Shown here: positions 1-5,448 of the stretch, piece by piece
Layout: every line of letters starts with the position of its first letter
Numbering within the stretch: the first letter of the stretch is position 1
DNA from: Collinsella aerofaciens
GTDB lineage: Bacteria > Actinomycetota > Coriobacteriia > Coriobacteriales > Coriobacteriaceae
Assembly: GCA_030841765.1 (NCBI GenBank)
Contig: JAUUSS010000130.1
Span: 1 to 5,554, forward strand
Direction of reading: 5' to 3'
Length of the DNA stretch: 5,554 nucleotides
The notes under the pieces: generated by a model
Databases searched by the model: none
What the model saw: the letters and a program-made list of their open reading frames with translations, nothing else
Told to the model about the DNA's origin: nothing
Made by a program: the position numbers and the translations under genes

Positions 1-379
1 GCTGCGACTTAGAGAAGCGGTGAATCTCATCGATGAATAGAATGGTGCGGCGGTCGTATGTATTCAGGCGCGTCTTGGCCTCATCAATCACACGACGCAG
101 GTCCTTCACGGTACCCGTGACGGCGCTGACCTCGACAAACTCGCTCTTGGTATGGTTGGCGATAATGTGGGCCAGCGTCGTCTTGCCCGTACCGGCAGGC
201 CCGTACAGAATCACGCTCGAAAGCACGTCGTGCTCGATCGCGGCACGCAGCCATGAACCCTTACCGACGGCCTTTTGCTGGCCCACGTACTCGTCGAGCG
301 AATTGGGGCGCATGCGCACCGCAAGCGGCGCATTCTGAAAGGAACGCTCGCGCGTCGAAGCAGAAAAAAGGTCGTCCAT
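1..379 (-). CDS. rarA: Replication-associated recombination protein A (RarA/MgsA), AAA+ ATPase, N-terminal part
   Basis: Partial gene: 126 codons from the ATG at 379 run off the left edge. RarA is a cytoplasmic AAA+ ATPase of the clamp-loader/RuvB-like clade that acts at stalled replication forks. Visible: the family's N-terminal block LAVRMRPNSLDEYVGQ (about residues 19-34), Walker A GPAGTGKTT (60-68; alanine where many relatives have proline), and Walker B ILFIDE followed by IHRF (113-122), typical of RarA. The sensor 2 and C-terminal tetramerisation regions lie outside the window. An ATG two codons upstream (385) is possible, but AGGA at 385-388 sits 5 nt before the ATG at 379, which favours 379. 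The gene follows the dGTPase gene by 60 bp and may be co-transcribed or use a weak promoter in that gap. The family call is firm; RuvB or a DnaX-like protein is less likely given the IHRFSKSQ context. Confidence 0.95.
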   Translation of the reverse strand, partial: MDDLFSASTRERSFQNAPLAVRMRPNSLDEYVGQQKAVGKGSWLRAAIEHDVLSSVILYGPAGTGKTTLAHIIANHTKSEFVEVSAVTGTVKDLRRVIDEAKTRLNTYDRRTILFIDEIHRFSKSQ

Positions 380-388
380 AGCCATCCT
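380..388 (-). promoter_or_regulatory. Shine-Dalgarno site deciding the rarA start
   Basis: On the minus strand AGGATGGCT precedes the ATG at 379. The AGGA core (385-388) leaves a 5-nt spacer. The upstream in-frame ATG at 385 overlaps this core and has no SD of its own. Confidence 0.6.
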
Positions 389-418
389 GTGTATCAATCA
401 AAAACGTTTTCCACTAAC

Positions 419-424
419 AGTATA
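419..424 (-). promoter_or_regulatory. Possible -10 element for rarA
   Basis: TATACT on the minus strand matches the -10 consensus at 5 of 6 bases and lies 39 nt before the rarA ATG. The hexamers 16-18 nt further upstream are poor -35 matches, so this is only a weak candidate. A perfect 10-bp palindrome, AAAACGTTTT (401-410), lies between it and the gene and could be an operator. Confidence 0.25.
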
Positions 425-439
425 CCGAATTAATACGAA

Positions 440-1687
440 CTACCGTTCGTTAATATAGGTACGGTGCGGAAACTCCAGACCAGGGAACAGCTTGCTCGTC
501 AGCTCGCAGAAATAACCGTCCGTCATGCTCGCGATATAATCCACCACGGCTTGATCCTTGTCGTCCTGCCAGGCATAGGTGCGATCATAGTAGGAAAGCT
601 GCTGCTCAATGCGCGAGATATGGTGCTTAAAGATGTAAGAGGACTCGTCGCCACTGTTTAGATCCCGCAGGCAACGGTCGTAGAGCTTTACGAACGCCTC
701 GCGCAGCTCCGCCTCGGAATCGCCTTCGATACCGCCCTTGCTATAGATCTTCTCGTAGTTCTCGCGCTTGGCTCGGCGAATTTCCTCAAACAGGTCCTCG
801 CTCATCTCGATGCGCGGCTTACCATAGCTGTGCTCAACGATATCGATAGAGGCATGCGTGAGGATCCAACTGTTGTAGGCACCGCCCCGGCCATCATCAA
901 AAGCGTCGGGCGAAAGCAGGCCCGCCGCGATCGCATCCTGACGGTCACGACCGACGTAGGCAAGAATATCCGAGATGCGAACGACGCAGCCCTCGAGCGT
1001 CATGGGACGCAGATGCTCAATTGCGCTATAGCCCGTGGCAATGCAATCCTCAACCGTCTGGTCAAACTGGTCAAAGGAGCCCATGTCCGAGAGCTCAAAC
1101 ACACGCTGCTCGTACTCGCCGTTATGGCATAGCACGCCGTCGAGCGTCTGGAGCGACACGTTGCGGCCATACAACGCGTCGAGCACGCGGACCGACTGCA
1201 CGTTATGGAAAAAATAACGCCCCGTACGCTCGTGATAGATATCGTTGAGGAAGCGCTCGCCGGAATGGCCGAAAGGCGTGTGTCCCAAGTCGTGGCCCAG
1301 GCCAATCGCCTCGATCAGATCGCAATTGAGCCCCAGGGCGCGACCGATATCGCGCGCAATGCGCGAGACAAGCTGCACGTGCAAACCGCGGCGTGACAGA
1401 TCGTCATTGCTACGAAAGCTAAAGACCTGCGTTTTGCCCGCATACCGGGTGTAAGCCGGAAGATGAAGTATCTTTTCGGTATCGCGCATAAACGCCGGAC
1501 GCATAAGCGTGCCTTTGTCGGTAGTGCGATCAATACGACGAATGACCTGATCATCGTTGCAACGATACGGGTTGACATAGCCCGAAGCACGATCGGCGGC
1601 AATGCGCTCGACAAGCTCGGGCGACAACGCTGAGGGAATACGGTCCATGCGCGCCTTAATGACGGCCGTTTCTTGATTAGATGCCAT
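440..1687 (-). CDS. HD-domain deoxynucleoside triphosphate triphosphohydrolase (dGTPase family)
   Basis: 415 residues from the ATG at 1687. The Dgt family (related to SAMHD1) hydrolyses dNTPs to the nucleoside and inorganic triphosphate in the cytoplasm, influencing dNTP pools. Seen: N-terminal arginine-rich block; SRRGLHVQLVSRIAR with first metal-ligand candidate H103; HDLGHTPFGH (132-141) giving the H132-D133 pair of the HD site; HNVQSVRVL (161-169), like the family's H-N-x-Q-S/G segment; LDGVLCHNGEYE (182-193); RISDILAYVGRDRQDAI (237-253), where D240 is the likely last metal ligand. The familiar 'IADDIAY' is here ISDILAY, so this is a divergent branch. Substrate preference cannot be read from sequence. 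An in-frame TTG at 1714 would add nine residues, but AAGGAG six bases before the ATG fixes the start at 1687. It lies 31 bp after the A24 peptidase gene and 60 bp before rarA, suggesting one transcript. Confidence 0.9.
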   Translation of the reverse strand: MASNQETAVIKARMDRIPSALSPELVERIAADRASGYVNPYRCNDDQVIRRIDRTTDKGTLMRPAFMRDTEKILHLPAYTRYAGKTQVFSFRSNDDLSRRGLHVQLVSRIARDIGRALGLNCDLIEAIGLGHDLGHTPFGHSGERFLNDIYHERTGRYFFHNVQSVRVLDALYGRNVSLQTLDGVLCHNGEYEQRVFELSDMGSFDQFDQTVEDCIATGYSAIEHLRPMTLEGCVVRISDILAYVGRDRQDAIAAGLLSPDAFDDGRGGAYNSWILTHASIDIVEHSYGKPRIEMSEDLFEEIRRAKRENYEKIYSKGGIEGDSEAELREAFVKLYDRCLRDLNSGDESSYIFKHHISRIEQQLSYYDRTYAWQDDKDQAVVDYIASMTDGYFCELTSKLFPGLEFPHRTYINER

Positions 1688-1693
1688 GGCATG

Positions 1694-1699
1694 CTCCTT
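1694..1699 (-). promoter_or_regulatory. Shine-Dalgarno site deciding the dGTPase start
   Basis: AAGGAG on the minus strand with a 6-nt spacer to the ATG at 1687. It lies inside the extension that a TTG start at 1714 would create, which argues against that longer version. Confidence 0.75.
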
Positions 1700-1718
1700 A
1701 AGAAGGATGCGCAATCGG

Positions 1719-2141
1719 TTACAAAGTGCAGCCCACGACCTCGATTATGGCAAAAATCGGCACTAAAAACGGGAGCAATGGCAGGGAGCGCGATTTTGTG
1801 AAGAGGCAGGAAAGGGCCAGAGCCAGGAGTGCGACGGCAAATGCCACGATGCCACCCATAGGGTCGAGCGTGCAAAGCGCGAAGAGCGCCTTGGCATCCC
1901 CCATGCCGATGCCCGGGATTTGGCGAAGACGACGCCAGAGGGACTCAGTCAGCACGAGAGCAAGATACACAATGACGGCAAGACCCGCGTGGTCAAGCGC
2001 TGTGTTAACGCCTTTGTCGAGCCAAACGCCCACTAACGCCGTCACCGCACACGCACCGGCAAGTTCATTGGGAAAACGTCGCTGACGGGCATCAATCGCC
2101 GCGCCGGCAAAGATGCAAATCCAAAACGGGATATAAAACAT
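1719..2141 (-). CDS. Small A24-family prepilin-peptidase-like membrane protease
   Basis: 140-residue hydrophobic protein with about five membrane segments (roughly 1-14, 27-42, 52-66, 84-112, 120-137). A24 enzymes are aspartic proteases that cleave type IV pilin or Tad/Flp leader peptides in the membrane. Both expected aspartates are present: D17 in AAIDARQRRFPNEL, after the first helix, and D82 in GIGMGDAKAL, the GxGD motif. A late PFLVPIF (124-130) fits the family's C-terminal P-F-x-P pattern. Only the peptidase core is present; the N-terminal cysteine-rich methylase domain of PilD is absent, as in CpaA/TadV-type or minimal A24 proteins. An in-frame TTG at 2186 would add 15 residues but lies in the terminator stem, whereas AGGAGGT stands 5 nt before the ATG at 2141. 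No pilin or secretion genes are adjacent, so the substrate is unknown. Family call is good; the role is inference. Confidence 0.85.
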   Translation of the reverse strand: MFYIPFWICIFAGAAIDARQRRFPNELAGACAVTALVGVWLDKGVNTALDHAGLAVIVYLALVLTESLWRRLRQIPGIGMGDAKALFALCTLDPMGGIVAFAVALLALALSCLFTKSRSLPLLPFLVPIFAIIEVVGCTL

Positions 2142-2156
2142 CGAGTACCTCCTCGA
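2141..2156 (-). promoter_or_regulatory. Strong Shine-Dalgarno of the A24 peptidase, inside a small hairpin
   Basis: AGGAGGT (2147-2153) lies 5 nt before the ATG at 2141 and decides that start. The flanking bases form TCGAG (2152-2156) and CTCGA (2141-2145), a perfect 5-bp stem around a 6-nt loop GAGGTA. The stem includes the A of the start codon, so folding could partly mask the ribosome site. Confidence 0.6.
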
Positions 2157-2173
2157 GCTGCATCGCAAAAGCA

Positions 2174-2214
2174 AAAACCACCACAAAGGTGCCTGTCCCC
2201 TTTGCGGTGGTTTT
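2174..2214 (-). terminator. Intrinsic terminator of the glycosyltransferase gene
   Basis: Arms 2174-2189 and 2199-2214 form a 16-bp stem with a 9-nt loop. The only mismatch is a G-U pair in minus-strand RNA but A-C in plus-strand RNA, so the fold suits leftward transcription. The 3' arm ends in TTTT and continues TGCTTTTGC, a fair U-rich tail. The stem starts 8 nt after the glycosyltransferase stop codon. The top of the hairpin reads GGGGACAGGCACC on the minus strand, discussed as a finding. Confidence 0.75.
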
Positions 2215-2222
2215 GGTGGTGG

Positions 2223-3518
2223 TTATTTGGCGCCTTGCATGACCTCGTCGAGGGTGACGTTTACGGCATGCTGGGTAGGAACCCAGTCGACCTTCAGGAA
2301 CAGCGCGGCCACCGTGATAGGGATATAGCTGAACATAAAGATCGGGAAGGTAAACAGGTTAGTCACCAGACGCCACTTTTGCGCGCAGTGAATGTGCTTG
2401 TACTCAAAGATAGTCGTGAGCAGCGCCAGGATAAAGAAGGTCTGATACATCATGGCGAAGGTCATAATGAGCGAAGCGGCGCACGCCTGCATCTCGACTT
2501 CGGTAGCCAAGAAACCATGCGAAAGGCCACCCACAATCAAGAACGTCGCATTAGCGAGCATCGAGATCAGCGATAGCAGCATACCCGGGGCGATCGTCAT
2601 GAACATGTCGTAGGCGGCAAAGCGATGATAGCGGAACGTCGACTTGACCAGATGCTTGCCGTAGGTAAAGAACACCTGGTAAAAGCCCTTGGTCCAGCGC
2701 ATACGCTGCTTCCAGGATGCCTTGAACGTCACGGGTTGCTCGTCAAAGAACTCCGCCGGCGCATAGCCAATGCGAATACCGTGAATAGCGCAGAACGTAG
2801 TGAACTGAATGTCCTCGGTCAGCGTATGGAACTGCCAACCGTGCATGCCCTCGATGACACTAGCGGAGATGAGGTAGCCCGAACCCGAGACGGCGCAAGA
2901 CGTCTTACAGATGTTGCGCGCGTTGTTGAGAAAGCGTGCCTCGCGCAGATACCACGTGGCATTAGCCGCCGAGATCCACGAGCTGCCGAAGTTCTTGGAA
3001 TTGCGATAGCTCGTGACCACATGGAAGCCCTGGTCAAAGGCATCGTTCATTTTGGACACGTAATCGCGGGAGATAACGTTATCGGCATCGAAGATAAAGT
3101 AGCCTTCAAACGTGTCGGGGTACTCGTTAAGGATGCGGTCGAAGCCAAAGTCCATGACCCAGCTCTTACCCTTACGGGCAAGATCATTGCGCTCGTAAAC
3201 AATGGCACCTGCCTCGCGCGCGAGCTGTGCGGTGTTGTCGGTGCAGGCGTCGGCAACCACGAAGACCTCGATAAGCTCGGACGGATAATCCTGGTCCTTG
3301 ATGGAGCGAACGAGGTTGGCAATCACGGCCTCCTCATTATGCGCCGCGATAAAGAAGGCATAGCGATGGAGTTTTTTGGCCTTGGGAGGCGCGACCTCGC
3401 CACGAAGAGCGCCAATGACAAAGAAGACAACCTGGTACAGAAAGCAGACCGTGAGCAGCGTGACGACAATCTGGTTGAAGATCACGATGGGCGTGTTGGT
3501 TTGTAAAAAGGCGAGCAT
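2223..3518 (-). CDS. Membrane-bound family 2 glycosyltransferase (processive-type GT2)
   Basis: 431 residues. GT2 enzymes of this layout transfer sugars from nucleotide sugars to growing surface or exported polysaccharides at the cytoplasmic membrane face. One N-terminal membrane helix (about 11-37) precedes the catalytic domain, starting FFIAAHNEE (55-63). Nucleotide-binding aspartates are D90 and D94 in ADACTDNT; the metal-binding DAD triad is 144-146; GSGYLIS follows at 212-218; the acid/base region is TED (234-236); QRMRW (271-275) is the QxxRW acceptor/translocation motif. Three C-terminal helices follow (about 306-332, 345-371, 388-408). This set resembles the EpsO-like, hyaluronan or cellulose synthase group; no PilZ domain is seen. 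The ATG at 3518 has GGGAG five bases upstream. It follows the pseudouridine synthase by 82 bp and is followed by a terminator. No other polysaccharide genes are visible, so sugar and product are unknown. Confidence 0.9.
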   Translation of the reverse strand: MLAFLQTNTPIVIFNQIVVTLLTVCFLYQVVFFVIGALRGEVAPPKAKKLHRYAFFIAAHNEEAVIANLVRSIKDQDYPSELIEVFVVADACTDNTAQLAREAGAIVYERNDLARKGKSWVMDFGFDRILNEYPDTFEGYFIFDADNVISRDYVSKMNDAFDQGFHVVTSYRNSKNFGSSWISAANATWYLREARFLNNARNICKTSCAVSGSGYLISASVIEGMHGWQFHTLTEDIQFTTFCAIHGIRIGYAPAEFFDEQPVTFKASWKQRMRWTKGFYQVFFTYGKHLVKSTFRYHRFAAYDMFMTIAPGMLLSLISMLANATFLIVGGLSHGFLATEVEMQACAASLIMTFAMMYQTFFILALLTTIFEYKHIHCAQKWRLVTNLFTFPIFMFSYIPITVAALFLKVDWVPTQHAVNVTLDEVMQGAK

Positions 3519-3548
3519 GCAGGCTCCCAGGAACGCGTTACGTAAACA

Positions 3549-3582
3549 ATCATATATCTTACCGCAGGCTTACCGAGTTCAA
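3549..3582 (-). promoter_or_regulatory. Weak candidate promoter before the glycosyltransferase
   Basis: In the 82-bp gap the minus strand has TTGAAC (3577-3582), a fair -35 match, and TATGAT (3549-3554), a 5-of-6 match to the -10. They are 22 nt apart, too far for a normal sigma-70 pair, so one of the two may be chance. No terminator hairpin is seen in the gap, so read-through from the upstream pair of genes is equally possible. Confidence 0.2.
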
Positions 3583-3600
3583 GAAACCACCTAATACCGG

Positions 3601-4614
3601 CTAGGCTTCGAGCAGGCCGAGCTGCGGGACGATGTCGTCGCCGGCGGCAGTGCGACCAAGCGAACGCGGGGCCAGGTCGTCCAGAACCGCGGCAAGATCC
3701 CACGGCAGCTCATCACGGCACTCAATGCGCTCCCCTGTCACGGGATGGTCGAATGCGACGCGCCAAGAATGAAGAAATTGCCTGGTCAGGCCCTGGTCGG
3801 CGCGTGCATCGCACTTGCCGTAGAGCGGATCTCCCACGCAGGCGTGGTTGATATGGCGCATATGCACGCGAATCTGGTGCGTGCGACCGGTAAACAGATG
3901 GCACTCAACGAGCGTATAACCATCGTCAAAGCGCGTGGAATCAAAGCGCTCGAGGACCTTAAAGGTCGTAATGGCCTGACGGGCAAAGGGGTCATCGGAA
4001 ACCGCCATCTTGACGCGGTCGCGCGTGGAACGGGCAATACCGGTGTTGATAGTGCCCTCGTCCATGGCGATGTGCCCGTGAACGAGCGTGATATAGCGAC
4101 GGTCGAGCGTGCGCGTGCGGATGAGATTTTGAAGCGCGCGCTGCGTGTCGTCGTCCTTTGCCGCAAGCATGAGACCCGAGGTATCGCGATCCAAACGATG
4201 CACGATCCCGGGGCGGTCCTCACCCTGTACGGTACCAAGATGGTCGATGCCGCAGTGGTAGACCAGAGCGTTCGCAAGGGTGCCGCTCTCGTGGCCATGG
4301 GCGGGATGGCACACCAGCCCGCGCTGCTTGGAGAGCACAATGAGATAGTCGTCCTCATAGCGAATGTCGAGCGGGATGGCCTCGGGAATCACATCGGTGG
4401 GATCGTGCGGCTCGGGCAAGTCGACCGAGATGCGATCGCCGGCGCGTACGGCGTACTTTTTAGAGAAACAAGTCTCACCGTTGACGGCAACGGCGCCTCC
4501 CTCGATCAGATGCGCGCAGGCAGAGCGCGTGGGACAGCCATCGTTGGCGCCCAAATAGGCGTCAAGACGCTGACCAGCGGAATCGTCGGCAACAAGAATA
4601 TGGATGTCGGCCAT
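3601..4614 (-). CDS. rluD: RluA/RluD-family 23S rRNA pseudouridine synthase
   Basis: 337 residues, normal for the RluD type. These enzymes isomerise specific uridines of RNA to pseudouridine; E. coli RluD acts on helix 69 of 23S rRNA. Seen: an N-terminal S4 RNA-binding domain (about 14-62, with GQRLDAYL and AVAVNGE); the catalytic motif HRLDRDTSGL (139-148) with nucleophile D142; TGRTHQIRVH (242-251); and GDPLYG (261-266), all RluA-family hallmarks. The last 30 or so residues go beyond the usual HPVTGE end. The ATG overlaps the lspA stop by one base (TAATG), with AAAGGA about 10 nt upstream inside the lspA end, so translational coupling is likely. The lspA-rluD pairing is common in bacteria. 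The symbol rests on the S4-containing architecture; the exact target uridine cannot be read from the sequence. Confidence 0.92.
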   Translation of the reverse strand: MADIHILVADDSAGQRLDAYLGANDGCPTRSACAHLIEGGAVAVNGETCFSKKYAVRAGDRISVDLPEPHDPTDVIPEAIPLDIRYEDDYLIVLSKQRGLVCHPAHGHESGTLANALVYHCGIDHLGTVQGEDRPGIVHRLDRDTSGLMLAAKDDDTQRALQNLIRTRTLDRRYITLVHGHIAMDEGTINTGIARSTRDRVKMAVSDDPFARQAITTFKVLERFDSTRFDDGYTLVECHLFTGRTHQIRVHMRHINHACVGDPLYGKCDARADQGLTRQFLHSWRVAFDHPVTGERIECRDELPWDLAAVLDDLAPRSLGRTAAGDDIVPQLGLLEA

Positions 4615-5213
4615 TAACGCTCATTCCTTTCGCGAATCTTGCGGGCACGCTCCCCACGCTGCTTGGCTTTGCGCTTAGCGCGGGCCTCATCACGGGCATT
4701 GAGCTCGGCAGTCGCATCAACCTCGCGGGCCGCGGGACTCAAGAACATGTAGCCGAAGAGGGCGAGCACAACGCCCACGGTAATGCCGATATCGGCCACA
4801 TTGAAGACGGGAAAGTCGATGAAGGTGGTGGCAATAAAATCGGTCACAAAGCCAAAAGCCAGACGGTCGATCGCGTTGCCAATGGCGCCGCCCGCGACCA
4901 TAGCCATGCCCACAACCTCCAAGCGAGCAAGCTGGGGCGCGCGAAGCAAGTACACGGCAATGGCGACAATGACCGCAAGCGCCAGCAAAGCAAACGCAAC
5001 GCCATGCCCCTCGCCCATGCTAAAGGCAGCACCGATATTGCGGACAAATAGAAAGTCGATCACACCGGGGATAACAGTCACATGCAAAGCGTCGCCCACG
5101 GCACGAACCGCAAGTTTGGTCAGCTGATCAAAAAGCAGCACAACCAGCGTCACCCCACCAGCAACACACAACCGCCAACGCAAAGGCGGCGTCATATCCC
5201 CAGTACGACCCAA
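4614..5213 (-). CDS. lspA: Lipoprotein signal peptidase (signal peptidase II)
   Basis: Membrane aspartic protease that removes signal peptides from prolipoproteins after diacylglyceryl transfer by Lgt. 199 residues from TTG 5213. Seen: FDQLTK (28-33); RNIGAAFS (58-65); GNAIDRLAFGFVTDFI (112-127) and FNVADIGI (137-144), giving catalytic aspartates D125 and D141. Four membrane helices, about 16-31, 70-90, 97-115 and 140-158. After the last helix comes a roughly 40-residue hydrophilic tail very rich in R, K and E; E. coli LspA (164 residues) lacks such a tail. Start is uncertain: TTG 5213 has AGGGG six bases upstream, while ATG 5195 would give a more usual N-terminus but has only a G-run 2 nt away. 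The stop overlaps the rluD start, forming a two-gene unit. A leftward terminator lies about 120 bp upstream, so a promoter is expected in 5214-5333. Confidence 0.95.
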   Translation of the reverse strand: MGRTGDMTPPLRWRLCVAGGVTLVVLLFDQLTKLAVRAVGDALHVTVIPGVIDFLFVRNIGAAFSMGEGHGVAFALLALAVIVAIAVYLLRAPQLARLEVVGMAMVAGGAIGNAIDRLAFGFVTDFIATTFIDFPVFNVADIGITVGVVLALFGYMFLSPAAREVDATAELNARDEARAKRKAKQRGERARKIRERNER

Positions 5214-5219
5214 CTCAAT

Positions 5220-5224
5220 CCCCT
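5220..5224 (-). promoter_or_regulatory. Candidate Shine-Dalgarno supporting a TTG start for lspA
   Basis: AGGGG on the minus strand with a 6-nt spacer to TTG at 5213. The ATG at 5195 lacks a well-spaced site. The match is moderate, so the choice stays open. Confidence 0.4.
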
Positions 5225-5248
5225 ACCCTCAAGAACATCGAATTCCGT

Positions 5249-5278
5249 TTAATACAAAGAACTATCTTATATTGCCAT
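5249..5278 (-). promoter_or_regulatory. Possible lspA-rluD promoter
   Basis: ATGGCA (5273-5278, 4 of 6 matches to the -35) and TATTAA (5249-5254, 4 of 6 to the -10) are 18 nt apart on the minus strand, 35 nt before the TTG at 5213. An overlapping AT-rich TATAAG (5266-5271) is another -10 candidate. Matches are modest, but the segment is AT-rich and lies between an upstream terminator and lspA, where a promoter is expected. Confidence 0.3.
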
Positions 5279-5333
5279 ACGCAGAACGCACGACATATCC
5301 ACCAACGCAAGCGAAATAACCAGCTAAAAACGA

Positions 5334-5364
5334 AAGCGACATTCCGAATAACGGAATGTCGCTT
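5334..5364 (-). terminator. Strong intrinsic terminator upstream of lspA
   Basis: Perfect 13-bp stem: arms AAGCGACATTCCG (5334-5346) and CGGAATGTCGCTT (5352-5364) around a 5-nt loop. On the minus strand the stem is followed by TCGTTTTTAG, a good U-tract, so it stops leftward transcription. It either ends a gene or RNA to the right or acts as a conditional terminator in a long lspA leader. Confidence 0.75.
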
Positions 5365-5369
5365 AATAG

Positions 5370-5396
5370 CTTTCGACTAAAAACGCAAGTCGAAAG
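5370..5396 (-). repeat. 9-bp inverted repeat next to the terminator
   Basis: CTTTCGACT (5370-5378) and AGTCGAAAG (5388-5396) pair perfectly around a 9-nt A-rich loop (T-rich on the minus strand). It is separated by 5 bp from the terminator stem. Its CGAAAG core recurs at the edge of the terminator (5331-5336), allowing alternative pairing. Confidence 0.6.
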
Positions 5397-5448
5397 AAAG
5401 CCTCTAGCTCCAGCAATGGAAACGCCGCGTTATCGTCACCAACAGCGA

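Noticed and set aside
1315..1875. Minus-strand frame overlapping the dGTPase and peptidase genes
   Set aside because: It runs in another phase across two well-supported genes and its translation is arginine- and serine-rich without motifs.
2625..3506. 293-codon plus-strand open frame antisense to the glycosyltransferase
   Set aside because: Its sequence mirrors the GT2 gene and has no recognisable motif; the minus frame has all GT2 motifs.
3745..4617. 290-codon plus-strand open frame antisense to rluD
   Set aside because: The minus frame carries complete pseudouridine synthase motifs. The antisense frame has no domain pattern and reflects GC-rich codon bias.
5334..5364. Reading the hairpin as a plus-strand terminator
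   Set aside because: On the plus strand the stem is followed by AATAGC rather than a T-run; only the minus strand has the U-tract.
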